Numbered from the stretch's first letter, positions 1 through 8,921 are shown. The stretch: 64,000 nucleotides of DNA from Flammeovirga aprica JL-4 (GCF_012844305.1 NZ_JABANE010000016.1:1-64000), one strand, 5' to 3'. A program made the numbers and translations. Notes: generated by a model not told the origin, from the letters alone.

Positions 1-92
1 CTATAACTTTTGTTTTACGACCCATAATTAGGGTATAAATATAGCTTATATTTTAATTTGTCTCAGTACTTAGGACATAACAATAGTATAAG

Positions 93-128
93 AAGGTGGA
101 TTCAATCATTGAGTTCACCTTTTTTTTG
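93..128 (+). terminator. Rho-independent terminator of an upstream gene
   Basis: A nearly complete stem starts AAGGTG (93-98) and ends CACCTT (116-121). The inner arms pair through two G-U wobbles and a run of T follows. No plus-strand gene lies inside the window before it, so it should end a gene left of position 1. Confidence 0.7.
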
Positions 129-142
129 TTCCTTATTTTAGA

Positions 143-174
143 AAAAAGAGAGACAAGCAATCTGCCTGTCCCTC
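143..174 (-). terminator. Minus-strand terminator
   Basis: Read on the minus strand, AGAGGGACAGGC pairs with GCTTGTCTCTCT over 12 bp (two G-U pairs) and is followed by TTTTTTC. It probably ends the transcript of the serine hydrolase gene, although it lies about 400 bases past that stop codon. Confidence 0.6.
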
Positions 175-226
175 TACCTTTTAGTTATTTTTAATGTAAA
201 TTATAAAGCTTAATTAATTCTCAACT

Positions 227-413
227 TCATTCAATCCATTTAGAGCATGTTTGGAATATATATTTTAGAAGTGAAAATTTTCCATTTTAGGTTGTGAGGA
301 AATTAATTTCAGAGAAAATAGTGGTTCTATAGTTGATGAAATTAATAAACTCACGTTCTTAAAGGGGCAATTTTTACTAAAAGAGATGTTTCAAACATGC
401 TCTTATTGAATGA
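227..413. repeat. 187-bp element with inverted ends (MITE-like)
   Basis: Left end TCATTCAAT (227-235) then GAGCATGTTTGGAA (243-256); right end TTTCAAACATGCTCT (389-403) then ATTGAATGA (405-413). The ends are inverted copies differing by a short indel. Closely related GCATGTTTGG motifs occur at 15178 and 32997, so this looks dispersed. Whether it is a mobile element cannot be told from this window. Confidence 0.45.
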
Positions 414-576
414 CTATTGATATAAACTTTATATATCTAAAAATTCACCAAACCTTAGTAAGTGGTTTATTAATAGATATTTACCTGTTTCTTGCCGATT
501 GATATTGTAAAATAATCATACATCAAAGTGTAAAATTATTGAACACTTTGTTCGAAGGAAGGCAATATTTTGAATG

Positions 577-1863
577 TCAAAGTACCTTATTGATATTATA
601 TATTAAGGTGAAGTAATCACCGAAGTCAGAGGAATCACCCAAACGGACAAAAATAGTGTTCTTCTCAGGGTCTATAAACAATATTTGTCGCATGATGCCC
701 AATGCATAATACTGATTGGTGTAAAGTTTTAATTTCCATTTTACATCAGTATCAAATTCCCAATACTTTTCACTATAGTCCTTCTTTTCTAACTTAATTA
801 CTTCATAAAAAGGATATTTATCGCGGTATTTTTCTTCCCAAAGCTTTTGAGCAGTCAGTGAGTCACTAAAGAAAGTATTATCGTTTTCATCTCTACCCGA
901 AGTATTTAAACTGTACCATTGATCTTGGTAACCATCGTTTTCAACTTTAGTAGTTAGTGATTTTTTTACCCATTCCTTCGAAACCACTTGCTGATTATTC
1001 CAAACCCCATCATTCAGATAAAGCCTTCCAATTTTAGCCAAATCAATTGAAGAAAGACTTAACCCTCCATATGCTTTGACAGATTGATGTCTCTTACTAT
1101 CCAAACTCCATTTTGCAGTGTTTTGCATTTCTAAAGGTTTCCATACTTTTTCTTCAAAGTATTGACCCAAATTCCGTTTTGTAGCTCTTTCGATCACGAT
1201 ACCCAAAATTGCTGTATCTATACTTTGGTATTTATGATTTGTACCTGGCTCGTGTTCAAAATGTAATTTTTTAATCACTCCCATTTGATTACTTCCATAG
1301 TACAAGCGAGCGATTTTAGAGAATGGATTAAAACCATAATTCTCTTCAAACTTGATTCCTGATCGCATATCCAAAAGATCTTGAATCGTTAGTTTTTGGA
1401 AAGTAGGATCCGCCTTTTTCAACTCAGAGATGTATTTTGTGACCTGATCATTAGTGCTCGATACATATCCCTCATCAATGGCAATACCCATCAGAAGAGA
1501 AGTGACAGATTTGGAGACTGAGAAAACAGTTGAAATATCTTCTTTCTTATAACCTCGATAATAATTTTCATGGAGAATACTGTCGTTTCTGATCACCACG
1601 AATCCTCTAGTAGTGGTCATTTCAAGAAGAGAATCAATATGATGGAATTGTCTTTCTTTATACTTCCATTTGATATCAATGGTATCTAAAGGATGAAGAT
1701 TTGAATTAGCAAAATGATACTTTTCTTTGTTCTCCTTAATATCATAAGTAGGAAATACATTGTGATCATCTACATCTGCACCTCCATATCTGACACCACG
1801 GTAGATGACAGTACATGAGCTTAGAAGTGAGAAAAGTAATAATAGAGAGAATGTTCGTAACAT
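577..1863 (-). CDS. Serine hydrolase, beta-lactamase/esterase family lipoprotein
   Basis: A 428-residue exported hydrolase of the serine beta-lactamase-like superfamily (PF00144: class C beta-lactamases, D,D-peptidases, EstB-type esterases). The N-terminus is a lipoprotein signal with Cys17 after LLSS. The SxxK motif is at Ser115-Val-Ser-Lys118 (FSVSK) and a Tyr-x-Ser motif at 212-214 replaces the Tyr-x-Asn of class C enzymes. It is therefore more likely an esterase or amidase than a true beta-lactamase. The residues after about 290 include a long polar insertion. It is transcribed alone; a 62-bp repeat shared with the next gene lies 93 bases upstream. Substrate unknown. Confidence 0.85.
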   Translation of the reverse strand: MLRTFSLLLLFSLLSSCTVIYRGVRYGGADVDDHNVFPTYDIKENKEKYHFANSNLHPLDTIDIKWKYKERQFHHIDSLLEMTTTRGFVVIRNDSILHENYYRGYKKEDISTVFSVSKSVTSLLMGIAIDEGYVSSTNDQVTKYISELKKADPTFQKLTIQDLLDMRSGIKFEENYGFNPFSKIARLYYGSNQMGVIKKLHFEHEPGTNHKYQSIDTAILGIVIERATKRNLGQYFEEKVWKPLEMQNTAKWSLDSKRHQSVKAYGGLSLSSIDLAKIGRLYLNDGVWNNQQVVSKEWVKKSLTTKVENDGYQDQWYSLNTSGRDENDNTFFSDSLTAQKLWEEKYRDKYPFYEVIKLEKKDYSEKYWEFDTDVKWKLKLYTNQYYALGIMRQILFIDPEKNTIFVRLGDSSDFGDYFTLIYNINKVL

Positions 1864-1955
1864 AGATTAGTTTATTTAAATAATTGTTGTTTGCTGAGAG
1901 CTTCAAAAAATAGTTAATGCATAAATTTAAGAATAACCATTTAAAATATATTAGG

Positions 1956-2017
1956 GTGTCAATTTATTTTATATTAAGTGTAATACTCCTATAAAGTATC
2001 GCGAAATTTAGAATGTT
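1956..2017 (-). repeat. 62-bp repeat, copy A, upstream of the serine hydrolase gene
   Basis: Aligns without gaps to 3387-3448 with 52 of 62 identical bases (my count). Shared cores are AAGTGTAATACTCC and TATCGCGAAATTTAGA. It begins 93 bases before the start codon of the minus-strand hydrolase gene. The strand is assigned because both copies precede minus-strand exported-protein genes; this is inference. Confidence 0.65.
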
Positions 2018-2083
2018 TTTAGGACTGTATAGAAGTTTCAAATGAAGTATACCCCACCCTATTTGATGGGGTATTTTTATATC

Positions 2084-3262
2084 TTATTTTAACCACTGAT
2101 CTATATTCATCTGGAGGCTGTCTGTATAAAACATATCTAATCGATTTGTCGGAGTGTTTATTTCCCATATTTCTTTATCTGGGCGTGGTTTATTTACTAT
2201 TAGATCCCTCCTTTTTAATTCTTTAAAGAAAGCATCGTCAACCAAATGAGGGACTCCTAAGATAACTTCCTGTTTAGAGCTAGAGTGATAATAAACCATA
2301 CCATCAAAAACATTAGCATATGTAAAGTCATGTGGAGTAAATTTCCAATAATCAAAATGATCTGTTCCAAAAGGGTTATTTTCAAAGCTAAAACCAATAT
2401 TATTTTTTCCTGCCACTTTAAAAGCAGCATCCCATTTGCCATCATGTATGTTACTTATTTCTAAACTGCTATCTGATTTTTCGTCATCTATGCAAAAAGA
2501 GTTAATAAATACATTGGCCATTTTATTACCATAATGATCCATTAAAAAGCGACCAACATTATTCGCTTTTTCATTGTTTGGATACATAAATTGATGAGAG
2601 AAAGCATGTCGATAATTCATAATTACCAACGTCTTTTTTCTTTTTGATGTACCTTCTTTAATCGCATCAAATTTCTTGATGATATAGTCAGCCATGATTT
2701 CATCACGGTTTGGAAACTTCGATTTTACTTCGCTTTCGTAACTTTCTTTATCCAATTCTGCCCACTTTACTGATAAATCTGATGGATAAATTTGAATCTT
2801 CTGATCATTCGGTAATGATTGATTGATTTCTCTGACTTCCTTCAAAAAGTAATAGAAACAGTAATAATTCCATACCGGGTGTAAGCTATTATTTCTGCAG
2901 ATATGCATCAATAATTTCTCAGCTTCTTGGTTAGACATTTCCTCGTTCAAATACTTTTTAATGTTACCCTCCTGATCTCTTCCACTTGTTTCAATAAAGA
3001 CTTGTCCGATTTCATCAGAAAACCTTTTATCTTTCAATACTTCCAAAATCATATCGTATTGAGTCTTTTCAGGGTGAAGTCGTTCACACAACAGTACTAT
3101 TTCTTTATTTTCGAAAAGTTGAAGAATGTAGTCTTTCGCTGATGTGTTTTGAGTTTCTAAAAACTGAACATAAGTATCAATTTCTTTAGAATGTGTTGAT
3201 GTAGTCTGTGCTTGCAACTTTACTACTATACCTAATAGTAAGATTAGAATTATTTTTTTCAT
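2084..3262 (-). CDS. Exported protein, possibly erythromycin-esterase/ChaN-like fold
   Basis: A 392-residue protein with a typical Sec signal (about residues 1-18, ending near LQAQ). The mature start carries a hydrophobic strand followed by Glu60 and His63 (LLCERLHPEK). This resembles the early Glu/His motif of the EreA/ChaN/TraB-like superfamily. A possible second active-site region is MNYRHAF. The resemblance is weak and no substrate can be named. It is a single gene, with copy B of the 62-bp repeat 125 bases upstream of its start, so it may be co-regulated with the neighbouring serine hydrolase lipoprotein gene. Confidence 0.7.
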   Translation of the reverse strand: MKKIILILLLGIVVKLQAQTTSTHSKEIDTYVQFLETQNTSAKDYILQLFENKEIVLLCERLHPEKTQYDMILEVLKDKRFSDEIGQVFIETSGRDQEGNIKKYLNEEMSNQEAEKLLMHICRNNSLHPVWNYYCFYYFLKEVREINQSLPNDQKIQIYPSDLSVKWAELDKESYESEVKSKFPNRDEIMADYIIKKFDAIKEGTSKRKKTLVIMNYRHAFSHQFMYPNNEKANNVGRFLMDHYGNKMANVFINSFCIDDEKSDSSLEISNIHDGKWDAAFKVAGKNNIGFSFENNPFGTDHFDYWKFTPHDFTYANVFDGMVYYHSSSKQEVILGVPHLVDDAFFKELKRRDLIVNKPRPDKEIWEINTPTNRLDMFYTDSLQMNIDQWLK

Positions 3263-3386
3263 CTTTATTTATTTAAGAATTTGATGATGATATACTATAA
3301 AACTGATCTAGAATAATTAGACATTTGAATATCAATCAATTATGAAAATATGTTGTTGACATCTTGTAAAAGTTTTTCACAGTAAT

Positions 3387-3448
3387 GTGTCAAAATTTTT
3401 TACACTAAGTGTAATACTCCCAAAAACTATCGCGAAATTTAGAGTATT
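3387..3448. repeat. 62-bp repeat, copy B, between divergent genes
   Basis: Second copy of the 62-bp element (52 of 62 bases match 1956-2017). It lies between the minus-strand exported protein gene (start 3262) and the plus-strand response regulator (start 3476). It could serve either gene. A short inverted repeat TTGACA (3355) / TGTCAA overlaps its left edge. Confidence 0.65.
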
Positions 3449-3475
3449 AAGAAAAACTGCAAAAACAAACACCAC

Positions 3476-4828
3476 ATGGGAAACCTATTAATTATTGACG
3501 ACAACCCTTCCATACATGCGACATTGGAAATCGTACTTGAACCCTATTTCGATACGATTAAAAGTTTGGAAGATCCATTACAGATCATGAGAACTTTGGC
3601 AGTAGAAGACTTTCATGTGGTTTTATTGGATATGAATTTTTCTCCGGGGTTAAATACTGGAGCTGAAGGAGTACGTTGGTTGAAGAAAATTAAAGAGACT
3701 TATCCTAATGTTTCGGTGGTCATGATGACAGCTTATGGTCATGTGGAATTGGCAGTGGAAACGCTGAAAATTGGAGCATCAGATTTTATTTTAAAACCTT
3801 GGGACAACCGAAAATTGTTGGCAACAGTACAGTCGGCATTACAGTTGAGTGAATCAAAAGGGGAAATTCAACAACTAAAAACCAAAGCAAAAGCCTTAAG
3901 AAAAGAAGAAAATGCATTCCCAGAAATTATAGGTGAATCGGCTGTAGTGAAAAACATGCTTTCCTTGATCGCCAAAGTAGGAAAGACTGACACCAACATT
4001 TTGATCACTGGTGAAAACGGAACCGGAAAAGAATTAGTAGCCAAAGCACTGCATCATTATTCTAAAAGAAACCAAGAGCAATTGGTAGAAGTGGATATGG
4101 GTGCCGTTTCGGAAACGCTTTTCGAAAGTGAATTGTTCGGTCATGTAAAAGGAGCTTTTACCGATGCACATCAAGATCGAATAGGTAAGTTTGAGTTGGC
4201 CAATAAAGGGTCTTTGTTTTTGGATGAAATCGGAAACTTATCATTCTCTCTTCAAGCAAAACTATTGGCAGCATTACAAAATAGACAAATCACAAAAGTA
4301 GGCGGTAATAAAGTCATTCCGATTGATATCCGATTAATTTCAGCCACCAATAAAAATCTTTTTAAAATGGTGGAGGATGAAGAATTCCGTCAAGATTTAC
4401 TGTATAGATTAAATACAATTCAGATAGAAGTTCCCGCTCTAAGAGATCGAGGGGATGATGTGATTTTACTTGCTAATCATTTTAAAGATTTGTTGGCTCA
4501 GAAATACGATAAAGGAACATTGAAATTCACCGCTTCAGCAGAAGAAAAACTGATGAGTTATCATTGGCCGGGTAACATCCGTGAATTACAGCATACGATA
4601 GAAAGGGCTGTGATTTTAGTAGATGGAAATGAAATCACACCGGATTTGATTGTAACTTCTGCTTCAGAAAATACGAATGTGAAAACATTGAACTTAGCAC
4701 AGACAGAGGAAGTGTTGATCAAAAAAGCATTAAAAAAGCATCCTCATAATATCAGTGCAGCTGCAGATGAATTAGGCGTGACTCGTCAGACACTTTACAA
4801 TAAGTTGAAAAAATTGGGATTGTCATGA
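3476..4828 (+). CDS. NtrC/AtoC-type sigma-54-dependent response regulator
   Basis: A 450-residue regulator with three domains. The receiver (about 1-120) has acidic Asp8/Asp9 and phospho-acceptor Asp52 (VVLLDMNF). The AAA+ sigma-54 activation domain (about 150-390) has Walker A GENGTGKE near residue 179 and Walker B LFLDEIGN. The sigma-54 contact loop at 226-231 reads GAFTDA instead of the usual GAFTGA. A Fis-type helix-turn-helix closes the C-terminus (LGVTRQTLYNKLK). Its last bases overlap the start of the histidine kinase by 4 bp, so the two are surely translated together. Target genes are unknown; the 62-bp repeat lies just upstream. Confidence 0.92.
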   Translation: MGNLLIIDDNPSIHATLEIVLEPYFDTIKSLEDPLQIMRTLAVEDFHVVLLDMNFSPGLNTGAEGVRWLKKIKETYPNVSVVMMTAYGHVELAVETLKIGASDFILKPWDNRKLLATVQSALQLSESKGEIQQLKTKAKALRKEENAFPEIIGESAVVKNMLSLIAKVGKTDTNILITGENGTGKELVAKALHHYSKRNQEQLVEVDMGAVSETLFESELFGHVKGAFTDAHQDRIGKFELANKGSLFLDEIGNLSFSLQAKLLAALQNRQITKVGGNKVIPIDIRLISATNKNLFKMVEDEEFRQDLLYRLNTIQIEVPALRDRGDDVILLANHFKDLLAQKYDKGTLKFTASAEEKLMSYHWPGNIRELQHTIERAVILVDGNEITPDLIVTSASENTNVKTLNLAQTEEVLIKKALKKHPHNISAAADELGVTRQTLYNKLKKLGLS

Positions 4829-6141
4829 AGCAGATTTTCTATATAAAAATCCTCATTACATTATTTTTGTTGATTATTCTTGGAGGATTGATGGTACATT
4901 ATCAACAGGACCCATATATGTTGATAACTTTTGTTTTGATGATTGCAGGACTGATAAGTTATCAACTTATTACCCTAAAGAATGCGTTGAATCAAAGTAT
5001 TCTCATCGTGGAGGCGATCGGTAATGAGGATTTGAGTTTTTTGAATTCTAAGAATTACCAACAGTTCGACAGTACCTATCAATACAGATTAGAAAAGATT
5101 CAACACTCCTTTTCGAGAATTAAGAAAGACAGTATCAGACAGGAAAAATACTTGGATTCGATTATAGAAAATCAAGATGTTGGTATCTGTACTTACGATG
5201 AAAACGGTCATGTTTTTCATGTCAATTCTTCCTTTAAGGAAAAAGTAAATCTTAGTGTTCTTACACATTTAAAACAACTCACTACAAAGACGGCGATTAC
5301 ATCTGATTTAATTCAAAAAGCATTCAATCAAAATGCCCTAGAGCTAGAAAATTCTAATTTGGTACTGAAAGCGAGACAGTTATCACGTGAAGATCAGACA
5401 ATTTTTCTATTGACTTTACAGGATATTTCAAATGAGTTAGAAGAGAAAGAACACCTCTCTTACAGTAAACTAATCCGTGTTTTAACCCATGAAATCATGA
5501 ATGGGATGACTCCGATTATTTCGCTTTCTGACAGTATGCTAATGACCATGACGGATGAGGAGAATAATCCTTTGTCAATGGAAAACTTCAATCAGAAAAT
5601 TATCAACACCAATGTCAAGAGCATTAAAGTTATCAATAGTCAGGCGGAAGGTTTGATGAACTTTATCAACATCTATCGTTCGATTTCAAAGTTACCAACA
5701 CCCAAAATGAAAGAGATAAATGTTGATAACTTTATTCAAGAAGAACTGAATAGTTTTGAAGAAGTTATTCACAATGGAGATATCAACATAGATGTGATTA
5801 ATGTGAATAAAGTTGAAGTCACACATGCTTTTGATCCGACTTTAATTCACCAATGCTTGCATAACATTATCAAAAATGCCATTGAGGCAATGTCTGATGT
5901 GAATAACTCTAAGTTGACTATTGAATTTGAAAAGAAGGAACAATTAGTTATTCACATTACCAATAACGGTCCTATGATTCCTGAAGAGGAATTGAAACAT
6001 ATTTTTGTACCTTTCTTTACGACAAAAAACACTGGGAATGGAATTGGACTAGCATTGTGTAAGCAGATTGCAAGAGTGCATAAGGGAAATTTAAAGGTGG
6101 AGTCGGATGAAGAGAAGACGGTTTTTAGTTTGAGGGTTTAG
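4825..6141 (+). CDS. NtrB-like sensor histidine kinase
   Basis: A 438-residue membrane kinase paired with the preceding NtrC-type regulator (ATGA overlap). Two transmembrane helices (about 3-24 and 31-50) enclose almost no periplasmic loop, so sensing is probably within the membrane or the cytoplasm. A PAS-like region (about 110-200) precedes the dimerisation helix with the phospho-acceptor His222 in LTHEIMNG. The ATPase domain shows NAIEAM (N box) and GNGIGLALC (G box). The coding sequence carries an odd density of TTATTCACA and TTATCAACA words, reported as a finding. It ends 9 bases from the convergent antitoxin gene, with no visible terminator between. Confidence 0.9.
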   Translation: MKQIFYIKILITLFLLIILGGLMVHYQQDPYMLITFVLMIAGLISYQLITLKNALNQSILIVEAIGNEDLSFLNSKNYQQFDSTYQYRLEKIQHSFSRIKKDSIRQEKYLDSIIENQDVGICTYDENGHVFHVNSSFKEKVNLSVLTHLKQLTTKTAITSDLIQKAFNQNALELENSNLVLKARQLSREDQTIFLLTLQDISNELEEKEHLSYSKLIRVLTHEIMNGMTPIISLSDSMLMTMTDEENNPLSMENFNQKIINTNVKSIKVINSQAEGLMNFINIYRSISKLPTPKMKEINVDNFIQEELNSFEEVIHNGDINIDVINVNKVEVTHAFDPTLIHQCLHNIIKNAIEAMSDVNNSKLTIEFEKKEQLVIHITNNGPMIPEEELKHIFVPFFTTKNTGNGIGLALCKQIARVHKGNLKVESDEEKTVFSLRV

Positions 6142-6150
6142 TTGTCCCAG

Positions 6151-6423
6151 TCATATTTCAAGTTTATTAAAAAGCTCTTGTGAAGAAGATACCTTTTTCG
6201 TTTCCCCTTTTTTGATTTGCTTTAGAGAATTTTGGATAGATGTGATAATTACAGAATTTGAAAAAATGTATTCCGTTTCTTTTAATGTATCGTATCTCTT
6301 TTTATCCATGATAACAAAATCTCCGATTGGAGAAGTGATGACTAATTCCTCAAACTGATCTTTTATTTGTTTGAAGTATTTCTTCATGCTTTTTTGAAAG
6401 ATATGAGCCGTTGTTACTATCAT
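6151..6423 (-). CDS. Orphan Phd/YefM-family antitoxin
   Basis: A 90-residue protein resembling Phd/YefM antitoxins. The N-terminal half has the order ITSPIGDFVIMDKKRYDTLKE, matching the family pattern of a short beta strand with a regulator-like YetL/ETL stretch. The C-terminal half is the usual toxin-binding tail, including a KKGE segment. No toxin (RelE, Doc or YoeB type) is next to it: the convergent histidine kinase ends 9 bases away, and upstream lies a glycosyltransferase gene 41 bases off. It may be a solitary antitoxin, a repressor, or a relic that protects against a toxin elsewhere. Confidence 0.65.
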   Translation of the reverse strand: MIVTTAHIFQKSMKKYFKQIKDQFEELVITSPIGDFVIMDKKRYDTLKETEYIFSNSVIITSIQNSLKQIKKGETKKVSSSQELFNKLEI

Positions 6424-6464
6424 AATATTTCTTTTTAAACAAAGATAATCAACTATCTAGAGAT

Positions 6465-7415
6465 TTACTTCAACTCTTCCATCACTTCCTCAATCCCCAA
6501 TTTCCTCAAACACTCACAAGGCTTCTCCCCTACACATTTTATACAAGAAGCATCTGGAGTGATGATCGATCGCATTTCCTTATTGATATAAAAGGATTCT
6601 GCGGAAGAAGAAATACAAATAACTTTCGCTCCCATAGCATGAGCAAGGTGGGCAATGTCATTATTATAAGTGACCAAAACATCACTTTTTGCGATCAAAG
6701 CTAAAGTCTCTTCAAGATCTTCTAAGTCGGTAGAGTTTTTCACGCTTGGTACTCTGAATAATTCTGGTGCTGTCATTTCTAATGCTTTTCCTTCCAATTC
6801 GTTACCAGCGATAATGTAATTGTTCTCGTATTTTGGAAGTTGATCAATCAACTCAAAATAGCGGACAGAAGGCCAAACTCTATGCGTATCCAAGCGGTAA
6901 GGATAGAAAACTATATTTTTAAGGTCCTTTTTAATGATTCCTCTGAAAGTACTGATAGGAGCTGTCAATATATTTTCGGTAGTGATTTTTTCAGTGATTC
7001 CCAATGGTAAAAGCAGAGCAAGATAACATTCATCCAAAGTATCCATTTGGTCAATAGCTACCGCATCTGTAAAACGGCGGTTGCTTCTCCAGTTGCTTTT
7101 GGCTCCTATTCTGATTTCAACCTTAAGATCTCTGCATTTTTTAGAAAGCTCTTTATCTTCTGATAGAAAAAGAACGGCTTGACTTTGCGTTAAAGTATTA
7201 TCACCTAATTCCTCTTTTGTCAGGAATTGATCCAAACCATTGATATATTCTGATAGTGTTTTTTGCTCTTCAGTACCTACCAAAGTAATGTGTAGTTGGC
7301 GGTTATGCGACTTTAAAGTACTGATTATAGGCAAAGAAATAGCAAATTCCTTTATGGAAGAACTCCCAATTATAACAATATTATTTATTCCTTGTATTCT
7401 CATAACATTATACAC
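6465..7415 (-). CDS. Glycosyltransferase family 9-like (heptosyltransferase-like) protein
   Basis: A 316-residue cytoplasmic protein with the two Rossmann halves of GT9 ADP-heptose transferases. The N-terminal half has VIIGSSSIKEFAISLPII; the C-terminal half has YIIAGNELEG and a nucleotide-sugar-binding stretch around YNNDIAHLAHAMGAKVI, matching the TxDTGxxHxAAAxGxP pattern loosely. A cysteine cluster near the end (CIKCVGEKPCEC) resembles the tail of other GT9 proteins. The degenerate motif leaves donor and acceptor open. Start could be Met1 or Met5. It is transcribed toward the antitoxin gene and diverges from the ECF sigma gene. Confidence 0.75.
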   Translation of the reverse strand: MYNVMRIQGINNIVIIGSSSIKEFAISLPIISTLKSHNRQLHITLVGTEEQKTLSEYINGLDQFLTKEELGDNTLTQSQAVLFLSEDKELSKKCRDLKVEIRIGAKSNWRSNRRFTDAVAIDQMDTLDECYLALLLPLGITEKITTENILTAPISTFRGIIKKDLKNIVFYPYRLDTHRVWPSVRYFELIDQLPKYENNYIIAGNELEGKALEMTAPELFRVPSVKNSTDLEDLEETLALIAKSDVLVTYNNDIAHLAHAMGAKVICISSSAESFYINKEMRSIITPDASCIKCVGEKPCECLRKLGIEEVMEELK

Positions 7416-7540
7416 TCATTGCTATCAATAAATAGCTTCTTTTTTCTATTTCCTTGGTATATTGTGATGAACCAGAAAAAAACAGGATTACTTATTAGCA
7501 CTGTTTAAACCTTAATTTTTTCTCACATTTACAAAAGGAA

Positions 7541-8182
7541 ATGCCTTTCAAAGGTAGCTCTTTCTACTCTAATTACATCATGAATAACGACTCTAAGAAG
7601 AAAAAATCCCCTAATACAACTGCACAACGATTAATCATTTTTGATCGTGAATTCGCTCCGCATACAGATTCAATGTATAGTTTTGCATTTCGTTTGACGG
7701 GCAATGATGAGGATGCTAAAGACTTAGTGCAAGATGCACACATGAAAGCCTATCGTTTTATTGATAGTTTTGAAATTGGAACCAATGCCAAAGCATGGCT
7801 TTTCAGAATTTTGAAAAACAGCTTTATTAATGAGTACCGCAAGAAAAGTAAAGAACCCTCAAAGATTGATTACAATGAGGTGGAAACGGTATACAGCGGT
7901 GAAAGAGATGACCCAAGTTTAGTAGCCGGATTGAAACAGGAAAACTCTAAGTATAAAATCGGCGATGAAGTGACGGGTGCTTTAAATGCGTTAGCTGTAG
8001 ACTTCAGAATAGTGATAATCCTTTGCGATATCGAAGGGTTTACTTATGAAGAAATGTCGAAGATTTTGGATATTCCAATCGGTACTGTGCGTAGTAGACT
8101 GCATCGTGCACGTAATCTACTGAAGGAAAAGCTAGAAGATTACGCAAAAAAGATGGGATATTATCAAAAGAAAGCGAACTAA
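7541..8182 (+). CDS. ECF-type RNA polymerase sigma factor
   Basis: A 213-residue sigma-70 family factor with only regions 2 and 4. Region 2 contains DEDAKDLVQDAHMKAYRF and the AWLFRILKNSFINEYRK core-binding and -10 recognition helices. Region 4 has the helix-turn-helix FTYEEMSKILDIPIGTVRSR. The N-terminus upstream of the in-frame ATG at 7580 is unlike the family, so the later start is plausible; an AAAGGA stretch in front of 7541 supports the first. No anti-sigma factor gene is adjacent: gmk follows 68 bases later. Target genes unknown. Confidence 0.9.
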   Translation: MPFKGSSFYSNYIMNNDSKKKKSPNTTAQRLIIFDREFAPHTDSMYSFAFRLTGNDEDAKDLVQDAHMKAYRFIDSFEIGTNAKAWLFRILKNSFINEYRKKSKEPSKIDYNEVETVYSGERDDPSLVAGLKQENSKYKIGDEVTGALNALAVDFRIVIILCDIEGFTYEEMSKILDIPIGTVRSRLHRARNLLKEKLEDYAKKMGYYQKKAN

Positions 8183-8206
8183 GTGCGATTAAATTGTTTA
8201 AGTCAT

Positions 8207-8214
8207 TATCTTTG
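8207..8214 (+). promoter_or_regulatory. Possible -7 promoter box for gmk
   Basis: TATCTTTG fits the Bacteroidota -7 consensus TAnnTTTG and lies 37 bases before the gmk start codon. I could not find a well-spaced -33 TTTG element, so this remains tentative. Confidence 0.35.
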
Positions 8215-8250
8215 CACTCTTAAACAAAAATTTATTTGCACAAATAAAGC

Positions 8251-8820
8251 ATGAAATCAGGCAAAGTATTTATCTTTTCTGCACCGTCAGGATCAGGTAA
8301 AACCACCGTTGTGAGACATCTTCTAAGTGTATTTCCAGAATTGACCTTTTCAATCTCTGCTACCACACGTGCTCCGAGAGGAGAAGAACAAAATGCGAAA
8401 GATTACTATTTTATCTCTTTAGATGAGTTTAAAGAGAAAATCGCTAAAGATGAATTTGTAGAATATGAAGAGGTATACCAAAACCTTTTCTATGGAACTT
8501 TAAAAAGTGAAGTAGAAAGAATTTGGGAAGAAGGAAAACATGTAGTCTTGGATGTGGATGTCCAAGGCGGAATCAGCCTGAAAGAATACTTTAAAGAAAA
8601 AGCGCTTTCTGTCTTTGTTTGCCCTCCAGATGTTGCTTGCTTAGAAGACCGATTAAGAGCAAGAGCTACTGACTCTGAAGAAGCTATCAAAGAAAGAGTT
8701 GCGAAAGCAGCAGAAGAAATGCCTTTCGGAGATCAGTTCGATGTCCGTTTGATCAATAAAGATCTTCCTGTATGCTTAGCCAACGCTGAAAAATTAGTTA
8801 CAGAGAAATTATCAGAATAA
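8251..8820 (+). CDS. gmk: Guanylate kinase
   Basis: A 189-residue cytoplasmic enzyme that phosphorylates GMP to GDP using ATP, essential for guanine nucleotide supply. The P-loop PSGSGKT is at residues 12-18. The GMP-binding region has SATTRAPRGEE and DYYFISLDEF, followed by EYEEVYQNLFYGT. The VLDVDVQGG strand and the lid region RLRARATDSEEAI are also typical. The length matches the family. The gene follows the ECF sigma gene, has its own putative -7 box and ends in a strong terminator, so it is probably transcribed separately. Confidence 0.97.
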   Translation: MKSGKVFIFSAPSGSGKTTVVRHLLSVFPELTFSISATTRAPRGEEQNAKDYYFISLDEFKEKIAKDEFVEYEEVYQNLFYGTLKSEVERIWEEGKHVVLDVDVQGGISLKEYFKEKALSVFVCPPDVACLEDRLRARATDSEEAIKERVAKAAEEMPFGDQFDVRLINKDLPVCLANAEKLVTEKLSE

Positions 8821-8843
8821 CCACCTGATAAAAAAATACGAAG

Positions 8844-8876
8844 AGAGCACAGTCGAGAGATTGTGCTCTTTTTTTA
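8844..8876 (+). terminator. Terminator of gmk
   Basis: AGAGCACA and TGTGCTCT form an 8-bp stem around a short loop, followed by a run of seven T. Confidence 0.85.
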
Positions 8877-8921
8877 TTTCATTTTTTTTTCATCTCTCCA
8901 TAGGGGATTTCTGAATTACCT

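Larger units (their letters stand above)
1..576. other. Non-coding region at left edge
   Basis: No convincing gene is visible in these 576 bases. The region holds a plus-strand terminator for a gene left of the window, a minus-strand terminator about 400 bases beyond the stop codon of the serine hydrolase gene, and a 187-bp element with inverted ends. The stretch from about 414 to 576 shows nothing recognisable. The long gap between stop codon and terminator could be a long 3' UTR or hide a small RNA. Confidence 0.5.
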
